Below the pieces are notes generated by a model, which saw only the letters and a program-made list of their open reading frames with translations, was not told the DNA's origin and did no database searches. A DNA stretch of 64,000 nucleotides. It comes from Dysgonomonas sp. ZJ279. GTDB lineage: Bacteria; Bacteroidota; Bacteroidia; Bacteroidales; Dysgonomonadaceae. Where the stretch lies: positions 310,001-374,000 of the forward strand of contig NZ_JAAKEL010000002.1 of NCBI RefSeq assembly GCF_011039205.1, written 5' to 3'. The position numbers and the translations under genes are program-made. The first letter of the stretch is position 1. Each line of letters opens with the position of its first letter. Positions 16,376-24,496 of this stretch are shown here, piece after piece.

Positions 16376-17029
16376 TTATACTAAAAGTGCTTTCACTTTT
16401 TCCAAATCTTTGAAGTCTTCTATAACTCCATAAGAATAATCCTTCAAAAAGTCTGCCGATAGGGTAGTGGATATACCTATTACACGCATAAAAGCATATG
16501 TAGCAGCTTTAATTCCTGTAAATGAATCTTCGAAAACAGCACATTCGCTAGGATGAACTCCCAAATTTGTGCTAGCCAATACATAACCCATAGGATCAGG
16601 TTTACCTCTTTTTATAGAATCGGAAGTGATAATGGTATCGAATACACCACCGTTCAACGATAGTTCATTCAATACAGCACCTACTTTACTTGTGGGTGAG
16701 CTTGTAACTAGGCCAAGCTTATAATTTGATTTTTTGATATATTTAATAAAATCGATAAGACCCGGAGTCATTATGTCTTTGTATGGGATAGATTGCTCCA
16801 TTTCGGAAGATGCTTTTCTGATAGCTTGCTTTTCTTCGGGTGTAGAAATAGCGAAATAAAGTTCTATAATAGAATTTATTGTCATCCCCTTTATTACAGC
16901 AGAGAAATTATCTATTTTTAATCCGTTGTCAAGTGCAATCTGATTCCAAAATTTATCGTAGTAGCTTTCTGTATCTACAACAACACCATCCAAACCAAGC
17001 AATATGGTTGTAATTTTACTTTCCGCCAT
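16376..17029 (-). CDS. HAD-family protein (beta-phosphoglucomutase-like) lacking the nucleophile Asp
   Basis: This 217-residue protein has the fold of HAD subfamily IA phosphatases/phosphomutases with a four-helix cap (about 15-85). Motif II is in LGLVTSSPTSK, motif III Lys in KRGKPDP, and motif IV in FEDSFTGIKAA. Motif I, normally DxDGVxxDTE, reads GLDGVVVDTE: the first Asp, which forms the phospho-aspartate intermediate, is Gly (codon GGT, one base from GAT). All other motifs are kept. By family knowledge this should remove phosphatase or mutase activity, so it may be a recent loss, a binding-only protein, or a sequencing error. A sugar-phosphate substrate is only inferred. Confidence 0.85.
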   Translation of the reverse strand: MAESKITTILLGLDGVVVDTESYYDKFWNQIALDNGLKIDNFSAVIKGMTINSIIELYFAISTPEEKQAIRKASSEMEQSIPYKDIMTPGLIDFIKYIKKSNYKLGLVTSSPTSKVGAVLNELSLNGGVFDTIITSDSIKRGKPDPMGYVLASTNLGVHPSECAVFEDSFTGIKAATYAFMRVIGISTTLSADFLKDYSYGVIEDFKDLEKVKALLV

Positions 17030-17106
17030 TATATTTATTTTAGTTATTTATGTTCCCCGGTATAATTTCTATGCAAAGTAATACATTTTTATTTTACAAG
17101 AACAAA

Positions 17107-17134
17107 AAAGAGAGACTTTTGTTAGTCTCTCTTT
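17107..17134 (-). terminator. Terminator after the M48 peptidase gene
   Basis: AAAGAGAGACT (17107-17117) pairs with AGTCTCTCTTT (17124-17134) across a 6-base loop. It lies 20 bases past the stop codon on the minus strand, with a T-run following. Confidence 0.8.
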
Positions 17135-17154
17135 CCAAAAATAAGACAATTACC

Positions 17155-17955
17155 TTATTTTTTCTCTTTTCCGTATTTTTGATCTAATTTCTCAGCTCTC
17201 TTCGCACTGTCCGGATGGCTGGAAAATAATTGATTCACTTTACTTTTGTCCGCACCTGCATCATCTTGCAATTTTTGGATCACACGCAAAGCCGAAGCCA
17301 TACTTTGAGGATCTTTTCCCGATCTTTTCAAAAACTCATACCCATAATCATCAGCTGCATATTCTTGCTTTTGAGAATAGGTAGCCCCTGCTAATGATTC
17401 TCCTAATGCACCTAATTGAGAGTCGGTAAGAGCCGCCGCTGTTCCACTTGTAGAACCTACTGCATCTTTAAGAGCCGAAGTAAGCAGGGCGTTTTTAAAT
17501 GCGTCTTTAGAGTCTTTATTTACGATATGTCCTACTTCATGACCGATAATACCTAATATCTCATCGTCTGTCATTAGTTCCATTAGTCCTGCAAAGACAC
17601 GGATACTACCATTTGCACAAGCAAAAGCATTTTGATCTACTACATAAAATGCCTGTATATCAAGATTTAATTCTTTCACATCAGGGGCAGTCGATATTAT
17701 TTTTTCAAGACGTTCGGCACATGCCTTTTTACCGGGATCAGTATCAGTTACTTTACATAAAGGATTATGAGCATCTACCCAGTCGATATATTCTTGGCAG
17801 TATGCTGCCATTTCTGCATCTGTAAGTGTAAGTGCCTTAGCCGTTTTGGTAGCTGCTTCAATCTGTTTGCTGTTAATTTTCACTTTGCCGAATTGAGCAT
17901 TCGCAACAAAACAACACGACATAACAAGTGTTAGGGTAAGAAGAATCTTTTTCAT
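17155..17955 (-). CDS. Exported M48-family metalloprotease
   Basis: This 266-residue protein has a Sec signal peptide (about 1-20, ending FVANA-Q) and an M48 peptidase domain. The zinc motif GHEVGHIVNK lies near residue 138, with the third ligand Glu in YAADDYGYEFLKRSG near residue 200, and the SSHPDSAKRAEKLDQ stretch near residue 245 is typical of the BepA/LoiP/YggG group. These enzymes act in the periplasm on misfolded outer-membrane or envelope proteins. Length fits the single-domain type without TPR repeats. It is probably a single-gene transcript with its own terminator. Confidence 0.92.
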   Translation of the reverse strand: MKKILLTLTLVMSCCFVANAQFGKVKINSKQIEAATKTAKALTLTDAEMAAYCQEYIDWVDAHNPLCKVTDTDPGKKACAERLEKIISTAPDVKELNLDIQAFYVVDQNAFACANGSIRVFAGLMELMTDDEILGIIGHEVGHIVNKDSKDAFKNALLTSALKDAVGSTSGTAAALTDSQLGALGESLAGATYSQKQEYAADDYGYEFLKRSGKDPQSMASALRVIQKLQDDAGADKSKVNQLFSSHPDSAKRAEKLDQKYGKEKK

Positions 17956-17985
17956 AAGTTTTATTTGTTTAGTATCAAAGTATAA

Positions 17986-18411
17986 TTATAATATTAAGTG
18001 TATCAAGGGATAATTTTTACCTTCAGAATCGTGTGCCGATCTATTTATTTGTTTAAAACCAAAATAAGTATAGAATTCTAAAGCTTGTTTATTTTCTTCA
18101 TTTACATCTACTTTACGCAGATTCAAATTTTCAGTTGCAAAAGTAAGTAATTTTTTTCCTATTCCCAATCCTCTGAAGCAGTTATGAACAAAAAGCATTT
18201 CTATATTATCGTCCGATACGCCTAGAAATCCCTTTATATCTGAATTTTCATCTCTGAAAACAAATAAAGATACCTGTGTGAAATAAAAAGGCAGGCGCGA
18301 TTTGTAATACTCAAAATCTTCTTTACTCAGAAAATCGTGAGTTGCCGAAACTGCACTTGCCCAAATATCTATAAGTATGGGATAATCTTTTTCAGAAGCC
18401 GAAAAAATCAT
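17986..18411 (-). CDS. GNAT-family N-acetyltransferase
   Basis: This 141-residue GNAT enzyme transfers an acetyl group from acetyl-CoA. The acetyl-CoA pyrophosphate loop is NCFRGLGIGKKLLTFA (residues about 82-97; Q/RxxGxG/A pattern), preceded by the IEMLFV strand. It ends with NKQALEFYTYFGFKQINRS, the conserved Asn-x-x-Ala and Tyr region of the C-terminal half. The size and sequence recall the YjaB/YafP-type group; the acceptor is unknown. Its ATG directly follows the ychF stop codon (TAAATG), so it is translated from the ychF transcript. Confidence 0.88.
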   Translation of the reverse strand: MIFSASEKDYPILIDIWASAVSATHDFLSKEDFEYYKSRLPFYFTQVSLFVFRDENSDIKGFLGVSDDNIEMLFVHNCFRGLGIGKKLLTFATENLNLRKVDVNEENKQALEFYTYFGFKQINRSAHDSEGKNYPLIHLIL

Positions 18412-19515
18412 TTATACATTAAATCTGAAATGCATTATATCACCATCCTGAGCTACATATTCCTTACCTTCTACATTCATTTTACCGGCTTCTTTTACAG
18501 CAGCCTCCGAACCTAATGTAATAAAGTCTTCGTATTTAATAACCTCGGCACGGATAAATCCTTTTTCGAAATCGGTATGTATTACAGCAGCACATTGAGG
18601 AGCTTTCGATCCGCGAAGGAATGTCCATGCACGCACTTCCTGCACACCACATGTAAAGTAAGTCTGTAAATCAAGTAATTTATAAGCGGATTTGATAAGT
18701 CGAGCTACACCCGACTCTTGAAGTCCTATTTCAGATAGGAACATTTCGCGCTCTTCGTAAGTTTCAAATTCGGCTATTTCCGATTCTATCTTAGCAGCTA
18801 CTATTATTATTTCAGCATTTTCGTCTTTTATAGCTTCGCGTACCTCTTCTACATATTTATTACCTGTAACAGCATTTGATTCGTCTACGTTACAAACGTA
18901 TAGCACAGGCTTGTAAGTAAGCAAATAAAGCTCCTTAGCTGCCTTCTCGTCTTCTTTATTATCGAATGTCACAGTACGTGCCGATTTACCTTGTAACAAT
19001 ACTTCTTTGAATTGTAGAAGTATGTCATACATGCGTTTAGCATCCTTGTCGCCACCTGTTTTAGCTTGCTTCTCTACTTTCTGAATGCGTGCTTGTACTG
19101 TTTCAAGGTCTTTAAGTTGAAGTTCGGTATCAATAATTTCTTTGTCACGAACCGGGTTTATACTACCATCTACGTGTGTAATATTATCGTCGTCGAAACA
19201 ACGTAATACATGCAGAATCGCATCCGTTTCACGTATGTTGGCAAGAAATTTATTCCCAAGTCCTTCACCTTTGCTGGCACCTTTTACAAGTCCGGCTATA
19301 TCTACTATTTCTACTGTGGTAGGTACAATACGGTTTGGTTTTACTATTTCCGCCAATTTGTTCAAACGCTCGTCGGGAACAGTAATCACACCAACATTGG
19401 GTTCTATTGTGCAGAAAGGGAAGTTTGCCGATTGTGCTTTAGCGTTCGATAAACAGTTGAAAAGTGTAGATTTTCCTACATTTGGAAGCCCTACTATACC
19501 ACATTGTAATGCCAT
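18412..19515 (-). CDS. ychF: Ribosome-associated ATPase YchF (Obg-like)
   Basis: This 367-residue member of the Obg/YchF P-loop family has a Walker A motif GLPNVGKST at residue 8, switch II DIAGLVKGASKGEGLGN, and an NVDE tetrad in place of the NKxD that gives GTP preference, consistent with ATP use. A C-terminal TGS domain carries FLRGSKAPQCAAVIHTDFEK and the closing GDIMHFRFNV. YchF binds the ribosome and is implicated in stress and redox responses. Length and ends match the family exactly. A GNAT gene follows it without a gap. Confidence 0.97.
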   Translation of the reverse strand: MALQCGIVGLPNVGKSTLFNCLSNAKAQSANFPFCTIEPNVGVITVPDERLNKLAEIVKPNRIVPTTVEIVDIAGLVKGASKGEGLGNKFLANIRETDAILHVLRCFDDDNITHVDGSINPVRDKEIIDTELQLKDLETVQARIQKVEKQAKTGGDKDAKRMYDILLQFKEVLLQGKSARTVTFDNKEDEKAAKELYLLTYKPVLYVCNVDESNAVTGNKYVEEVREAIKDENAEIIIVAAKIESEIAEFETYEEREMFLSEIGLQESGVARLIKSAYKLLDLQTYFTCGVQEVRAWTFLRGSKAPQCAAVIHTDFEKGFIRAEVIKYEDFITLGSEAAVKEAGKMNVEGKEYVAQDGDIMHFRFNV

Positions 19516-19722
19516 TATATTATTCTAGTTATTTATTTTGAGGTGCAAAGATAGGACTTTTTTAGTTATGTGGTATAACTAATAAGTGGTCAATCATTTA
19601 TTATTTGTACTTCCCAGTCTGCAAAAATATGTTAAAAGGTAACAAAAGTAACACTTTTTACCCTATTTATGAATGTAACTTTTCTACTAAGAATTAATAC
19701 TGATTCGCATAACTAATAAATT

Positions 19723-21048
19723 TTATTCTACTTCAACAAACATCTCATCAAAACTGATGGTCACCTTGTCAAAAGCGTTAATAAATGCCATACCCAGCGC
19801 ACCAAATCCAAACTGCTGACTAGTTGCCTCAGGGTTACTGCCTACAATCATATGTTTAATTTCAAATTGTTTATTTCCTATTTTTAGAGAAAAAGAAGGA
19901 AGACTGTAAAATTCTGTTTGTTTAGTTCCTTCGAATCCTCCGCTTATTTTGCTTTCCTTCAATCCATTGATATTTACATATTCTTTGTGCACATTGTAAT
20001 ATTTTTCGTTGAAGTGAGAATAAACATCGCCTGTATCGAATAGCATAGTTAATCTTTCATCACCGGAATAGGCTTTCAAAAAGAAGGCATCCCCGCCAAG
20101 CATCCGCATCATATTTTTTCCTGTAGCCGGCAGGGAAGTTTTATTTATGGGAAAGACTATCTTCTTTTCGTTTGGAAATATCTGTACTTCGCCTGCATAA
20201 TCCATAATATCAACACCCAGTACCGCATCTACTTTATACAAAGTATCCACTTGAAGATTAGGCATCATAATAGTTGCTGTCACGTTTTTGAATATCATAT
20301 TACCCACTTGTATACTGTCGATAATTGCCATTTGTCCGGAGCTATGCCCTCCTGAACCCGATATTGATAACGAATCCATCTTAATTCTGGCTCCTAAACG
20401 GTTCGCGTACTCCTGAGATAAAAAAATACCTCCGCCACATCCCGTATCGAAAATAAAACGTTCTTGTTGACCGTTAACAACGACCGGCACAAACATGAGT
20501 GTAGAATACCTGAGTGTATCATCTTCATTTCCCTTTATTCTTATAGTATCTATCTCCATCGGGATCACACAATCCACGTTAGGACGATCAAGCCGAGGCT
20601 TGCTTTCATCTAAGAATGCTTTATATAGCCTTAGATTTGCTTTAGAACCGGCAAGAAATTCAACCGGCATATGAGGCTCAAGTTGTTCGATAAAACTTTT
20701 CAGACGATTATATCCATCCTGATATTCACCTTTACGAAAAAGCATCCAACATTGGTTAATAAGCATATTTCTTACATTTTCGAGCCCTATTTCTCCCTGA
20801 TACTTAGCTATCAGAGAGTCTATAGCCGACACTGCTTGTTCAGGGTTATTGAACGCAGCATAAAGCAGAGACTCTGCAAAAGTATTCAGTACTGGAATCT
20901 GTACATCATTTTTAATTGTCGGATAAATTTCTTCCAAAAGAAAAAAATCTGACGTGTTCAGACAATTGCCAATCTGCTCGTCCGGAGACTGAGCAAATCC
21001 AAATGTGCTAAAAAATGCAACCAAAAACGTAAGTGCTATTTTGTTCAT
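19723..21048 (-). CDS. Exported retropepsin-like aspartyl protease, two DTG sites
   Basis: The chosen ATG at 21048 (MNKIALTFLVAFFSTFGFAQ) gives 441 residues with a clean signal peptide; an upstream ATG adds MCTN. Residues about 20-155 are helical, repeat-like (possibly TPR-like: YNRLKSFIEQL). Two aspartic-protease lobes follow, each with an active-site motif: FIFDTGCGGG near residue 200 and MLFDTGDVYSHF near residue 333, with a GALGMAFINAFDKVTISFD end. This is the periplasmic clan AA, retropepsin/gag-asp-like family common in Bacteroidetes. Substrate unknown. It stands alone, with gene-free gaps on both sides. Confidence 0.85.
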   Translation of the reverse strand: MNKIALTFLVAFFSTFGFAQSPDEQIGNCLNTSDFFLLEEIYPTIKNDVQIPVLNTFAESLLYAAFNNPEQAVSAIDSLIAKYQGEIGLENVRNMLINQCWMLFRKGEYQDGYNRLKSFIEQLEPHMPVEFLAGSKANLRLYKAFLDESKPRLDRPNVDCVIPMEIDTIRIKGNEDDTLRYSTLMFVPVVVNGQQERFIFDTGCGGGIFLSQEYANRLGARIKMDSLSISGSGGHSSGQMAIIDSIQVGNMIFKNVTATIMMPNLQVDTLYKVDAVLGVDIMDYAGEVQIFPNEKKIVFPINKTSLPATGKNMMRMLGGDAFFLKAYSGDERLTMLFDTGDVYSHFNEKYYNVHKEYVNINGLKESKISGGFEGTKQTEFYSLPSFSLKIGNKQFEIKHMIVGSNPEATSQQFGFGALGMAFINAFDKVTISFDEMFVEVE

Positions 21049-21167
21049 ATTTGTACACATATTATTTTATTCTTTAAAGATAAAATAAATTACTTAATTC
21101 AGTAAATGTGTAGTGTCTGATATAACGTGAATTAATTATCCATATATTATTTTCATTACATATACAT

Positions 21168-21234
21168 AAAACAGAGAGGAGCAAGAGAATAATTCATTGT
21201 CATCAATTTCAAGAAGAAGTGCCCTCTCTGTTTT
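21168..21234 (-). terminator. Long-loop stem downstream of the DUF418 gene
   Basis: AAAACAGAGAGG (21168-21179) pairs perfectly with CCTCTCTGTTTT (21223-21234), with a 43-base loop that contains a small inner hairpin. On the minus strand it follows the DUF418 stop codon by 26 bases. It may be the terminator, or a structured RNA end. Confidence 0.5.
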
Positions 21235-21260
21235 AGTTTGTTTCTGCCTTGTTTTACAAA

Positions 21261-22499
21261 CTATGCTTTACGCAATGGTTGCCACTTAAGATAAGTACCG
21301 GATCGCCACAACCACTCCAATGGTCCATAACGAAACTTTTTCAACCAATAATGGCTTATTATAATTTGTATAGCGTATACTACCAATCCCAGTGCAAATA
21401 CTTCTGTTGTACCCCAAGTACCAAAGATTGCACCAAATCCCCACGCCGAAAATATAAAAGCACCCAATATACCTTGCATCTCATAGTTTGTCAGCCCCAT
21501 ACGTCCATAAGGAGTTAGCACATTCAAATATTTTCCAATGCTTTTGATCTGATAAAGGACAATAAATCCAAGGGCTAAGGCTCCTGAAAATATCACAATC
21601 TGAATATCGTTTAGAGCTGTAACTGCAAGCAGCGCAAAAGATATATCAAAGCCAGGCGTCATAAGCATTCTGAAATTAAGTGGCTCCTGCGGAATTAAAT
21701 TGAGTATCAAACTAATTACTGCGGATGAAAGCGCAAATCCGAAAAAGAGGATTATATTTCTTTTCTGCTTGGTCTGAACATCTTCGAAGAAGCGCAAACG
21801 ACCTATAACTAAACCCAGTATAAAAAGTGCCAATGTGATATATCCACGTCCATACATCCCGAACTGGTAGTTTAGCTTTCCTTGTAGTTTGAAAGTTAAG
21901 TTTTCTTTAGCCGAATTAATAAACGAAGGCTTTGCTGTGTTAGACATTGCAGGTCGTCGTGCAGGTTGGCTCGTTTCCGATACTTGTTCTGTTTTTACAA
22001 TACGGTCGTAACCTGTCATTAATGCTCGGGGAGCACCCAATAGTAGTAAACTGGCAATAAGTATCAATATCCAATTTTTTAATGGGAAAAGGAAGACCAT
22101 TATAATTCCGAATACTGCATATATAGATAAAATATCAGCAGTAAAAAAACAGTTTCCAATCACACCTATAACAAAAAGTATAGCCATCCGCCATAAGAAG
22201 CGTTTACGAAAATCAATTCCTTTTTTTGCAGCGCTATCCATCTGTATAAAGAAGCTCAATCCAAACAGACAGGCGAAAATATTAATAAACCTCCCCATTA
22301 TAACGTTTTGTGAAAGCCATTGAATAGCTTCGTCCAACATAGGAAACAAAGACTCGTCAGGTCTCACACCAGAAAATATACCGAAGCGCTGCAACATGTG
22401 CATAAGTATAACACCAAGCAGAGCGAATCCCCTTAGTGCATCTATTACTGTAATCCTTCTAGTTTTAGTTGCCTCGTTACTCAAGTTTATTGTTTGCAT
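21261..22499 (-). CDS. DUF418 family membrane protein (YeiB-like)
   Basis: This 412-residue protein opens with RRITVIDALRGFALLGVILMHM, the acyltransferase-3/YeiB-type first helix. About nine more membrane helices follow, and the DUF418 domain is in the C-terminal third (RMGLTNYEMQGILGAFIFS, ending with YGPLEWLWRSGTYLKW). Family members are probable transporters or acyl-transferring membrane proteins of unknown substrate. The gene follows the LytS/LytTR pair on the same strand; its upstream region has a pair of TTAACACGAAAA repeats with 21-bp spacing (22579-22611) that also occurs, in variant form, upstream of the kinase, so it is a likely regulatory target of that pair. Confidence 0.88.
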   Translation of the reverse strand: MQTINLSNEATKTRRITVIDALRGFALLGVILMHMLQRFGIFSGVRPDESLFPMLDEAIQWLSQNVIMGRFINIFACLFGLSFFIQMDSAAKKGIDFRKRFLWRMAILFVIGVIGNCFFTADILSIYAVFGIIMVFLFPLKNWILILIASLLLLGAPRALMTGYDRIVKTEQVSETSQPARRPAMSNTAKPSFINSAKENLTFKLQGKLNYQFGMYGRGYITLALFILGLVIGRLRFFEDVQTKQKRNIILFFGFALSSAVISLILNLIPQEPLNFRMLMTPGFDISFALLAVTALNDIQIVIFSGALALGFIVLYQIKSIGKYLNVLTPYGRMGLTNYEMQGILGAFIFSAWGFGAIFGTWGTTEVFALGLVVYAIQIIISHYWLKKFRYGPLEWLWRSGTYLKWQPLRKA

Positions 22500-22578
22500 A
22501 AAGAATATACTTAATATTTATAATTCTTGATTTTCACAAAGATTTAATAAATATCTAGTATTTGTATTAAAGGGCAGA

Positions 22579-22611
22579 TTAACACGAAAAGATTAATACT
22601 TAACACGAAAA
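22579..22611. promoter_or_regulatory. Direct-repeat operator upstream of DUF418 gene
   Basis: TTAACACGAAAA occurs at 22579-22590 and again at 22600-22611, start-to-start distance 21 bp, two helical turns. LytTR regulators bind direct repeats with about this spacing. The left edge is 80 bases upstream of the DUF418 ATG. A matching pair lies upstream of the kinase reading frame. Regulator assignment is inference. Confidence 0.6.
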
Positions 22612-22646
22612 AGGACTCTTATTTTATGAGGATGTGACACACTTAT

Positions 22647-23351
22647 TTATTCATTTACTATCCATACTTTAAAATCTGCAGCTTTATTTTTACTGACATA
22701 AATGCGTTCCGGAACATCAATATCGAGTGTAACAAGCAAGCGATTGTCAAACCAAATAGTTATATCCTTAATACTCTCACGAGCTATGATATACTGTTTG
22801 TTGGCACGATAAAAATCTGCAGGATTCAACGATAAAAATATTTGTTCCAATGTTTTAGCGTAAGGATAGGATTGACCGTTTTTTAGGTAAATATGGGTAC
22901 TCTTATCTGTTGTATAAAAATAGGAAACCTCCCGTAAATTTATTGGGAGCAACTTATCTTTTATTGGAATCAAAAACTTGTCTTTATATCGTGATGTTGG
23001 CGCTAGTTGTGTTAATCTGGATAAATATTCAACGACTTCGGATTGAGTCCATTTCTTAAATTTATTAAGAGCACGCTCCAGTTCTTCCGACTTGATAGGC
23101 TTTAGCAAATAATCTACACTATTAAGTTTAAAGGCTTCAATTGCGTATTCATCATAAGCCGTTGTGAAAATAATGGGGGTTTCTACTTCTATAACATCAA
23201 ATATGAGAAACGAAGAACCGTCTGACAAATGAATAGTTTGACTAACACTTTCTGTATTGCCTATGACTTCTATAGAAGAATCAATATCCTTTAGTATTTC
23301 CACTAAGCTTTCGTAAGCAGCTGTTTCATCTTCTACTATCAATACTTTCAT
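22647..23351 (-). CDS. LytTR response regulator with internal receiver deletion
   Basis: This 234-residue protein has an N-terminal receiver domain (starts KVLIVEDETAAYESL) and a C-terminal LytTR DNA-binding domain (about 130-232; IKDKLLPINLREVSYFY, FYRANKQYIIARESI). Typical relatives of about 250 residues have, before the HLxDG turn, a stretch of about 16 residues ending in the phospho-acceptor LIFMD. Here ESVSQT is followed directly by IHLSDGSS, so that strand and its Asp are absent; the frame stays open. The later TTAYDEYA and LLKPI motifs remain. It may act without phosphorylation or be decaying. It starts 7 bases after the kinase stop. Confidence 0.88.
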   Translation of the reverse strand: MKVLIVEDETAAYESLVEILKDIDSSIEVIGNTESVSQTIHLSDGSSFLIFDVIEVETPIIFTTAYDEYAIEAFKLNSVDYLLKPIKSEELERALNKFKKWTQSEVVEYLSRLTQLAPTSRYKDKFLIPIKDKLLPINLREVSYFYTTDKSTHIYLKNGQSYPYAKTLEQIFLSLNPADFYRANKQYIIARESIKDITIWFDNRLLVTLDIDVPERIYVSKNKAADFKVWIVNE

Positions 23352-23358
23352 AATACTG

Positions 23359-24240
23359 CTATTTTAGTGGTAAATATACACTGAAAATCATACTATCATT
23401 TTCAACTCTTATTCGTTTATCCATCAGCAATGAAAATCGCTTTTCCAAATTCTTTAGTCCTGTACCGTTAGTTATGGGCGATGACAGTTTAGAATATATA
23501 GGATTAGATATAACCAGCTCTTGTTCTTCATTCAGACGTATAGTAACTTCCATCTTATGATCGCTATCAATCATATTATGAACAACTATATTGTCAAGAA
23601 GAGGAAGAATGGATAGAACAGGTATTTTATACGACAATTTTTCCTTATCTATCTCTATATGATATACCAGTTTATTTGCAAAACGAACTTCCATCATATA
23701 GCGAAACGCATCTACAAATTCCAGTTCTTCGCCCAAGGTCACAAGTCCTTTTTTATCACTTTGCAAAATATAGCGGAAAACGTCTGAGAGCTTATTCACA
23801 TAGGTAAGTGTTACTTCATTGTCCTTTTTGCGGATCAGTGAAGTCAAGCCATTTAATGAATTAAAGAAAAAATGCGGATTTATTTGATTTGTAAGTGCAT
23901 CATAGCGGCTTTGCAAATTTTCAATTTTAAGTTGTTCTATTTCTTGTTCTTTGTTCCTTTGTTCTTTATATAACAAAAAAATGTGTCCTATAAAAGTACC
24001 TAAAAGGCACATTATAAAAAATTGAAATAATATTAAACTACCAAAATGCCTAACCATCGAATAGATTAAGAATGACGTCACGCCGTAAATAGCATAAGCA
24101 GCAATACTAATCAGGGCATTATACCCAAAACGCACCTTAAAAGAAGAAGTCTTTATTTTTTGTAAATTGATTTTTATCAATAAGAAGATCAAGGCTGTGT
24201 AAAAAGCATAGCGAAAAACAAAAAAAGCTATATAACTCAC
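23359..24240 (-). CDS. LytS-type sensor histidine kinase, 5'-truncated frame
   Basis: This His_kinase-family (LytS/YpdA-like) protein has 293 residues from a GTG start. Three membrane helices are seen (about 2-24, 36-60, 66-90). A linker with EQEIEQLKIENLQSRYDALT follows, then the phospho-acceptor motif NQINPHFFFNSLNGL, the N-box PLLDNIVVHN and the G-box NGTGLKNLEKRF. The codon just before the GTG is a TGA in the same frame, and 43 further open codons lie upstream of it, encoding what looks like the missing first helix. So the gene is probably an interrupted longer kinase; residual kinase activity without the first helix is possible. Confidence 0.85.
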   Translation of the reverse strand: MSYIAFFVFRYAFYTALIFLLIKINLQKIKTSSFKVRFGYNALISIAAYAIYGVTSFLIYSMVRHFGSLILFQFFIMCLLGTFIGHIFLLYKEQRNKEQEIEQLKIENLQSRYDALTNQINPHFFFNSLNGLTSLIRKKDNEVTLTYVNKLSDVFRYILQSDKKGLVTLGEELEFVDAFRYMMEVRFANKLVYHIEIDKEKLSYKIPVLSILPLLDNIVVHNMIDSDHKMEVTIRLNEEQELVISNPIYSKLSSPITNGTGLKNLEKRFSLLMDKRIRVENDSMIFSVYLPLK

Positions 24241-24372
24241 TCATCTAGCCTCTTCCAGTTTACTCAACTCCCAAGGTATCCAGGTTATTTCGGGATATAT
24301 GACAAATAATGCACATATCATACTTATAAGAACAAACTTATAAGGACTATATATATTTGATAAATTTTTCAT
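24241..24372 (-). pseudogene. Severed N-terminus of the LytS-type kinase
   Basis: A 43-codon frame begins with ATG at 24372 (MKNLSNIYSPYKFVLISMIC), forms one membrane helix and ends ELSKLEEAR followed by TGA at 24243-24241. The next codon, in the same frame, is the GTG taken as the kinase start. The residues read naturally as the first helix and loop of a LytS-type sensor. The 12-base repeats upstream lie 84 bases before this ATG, about the same distance as the pair before DUF418, supporting this as the original start. A single base change would explain the TGA. Confidence 0.7.
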
Positions 24373-24455
24373 TCTTGATTTAGAGGATTAATAATTATTT
24401 CTTCCTCAATGTACGAAAATAGATATTTTCATTCTCAAATGAATAACTAATCCTG

Positions 24456-24488
24456 CTAAAACGAAAAAAGAAAACATTAAGACGAAAA
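24456..24488. promoter_or_regulatory. Direct-repeat operator upstream of the kinase operon
   Basis: CTAAAACGAAAA (24456-24467) and TTAAGACGAAAA (24477-24488) are variants of the repeats at 22579-22611 with the same 21-bp periodicity. They lie 84 bases upstream of the 24372 ATG. A further half-site-like ACGAAAA lies near 24413. This suggests autoregulation of the two-component operon by its LytTR regulator; that is inference. Confidence 0.55.
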
Positions 24489-24496
24489 TATTCTCG

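Noticed and set aside
24241-24243. TGA before the kinase read as selenocysteine or programmed readthrough
   Set aside because: No sign of a selenoprotein context or a stem-loop after the TGA, and the residue is in a non-catalytic loop; a nonsense change or alternative start is simpler.
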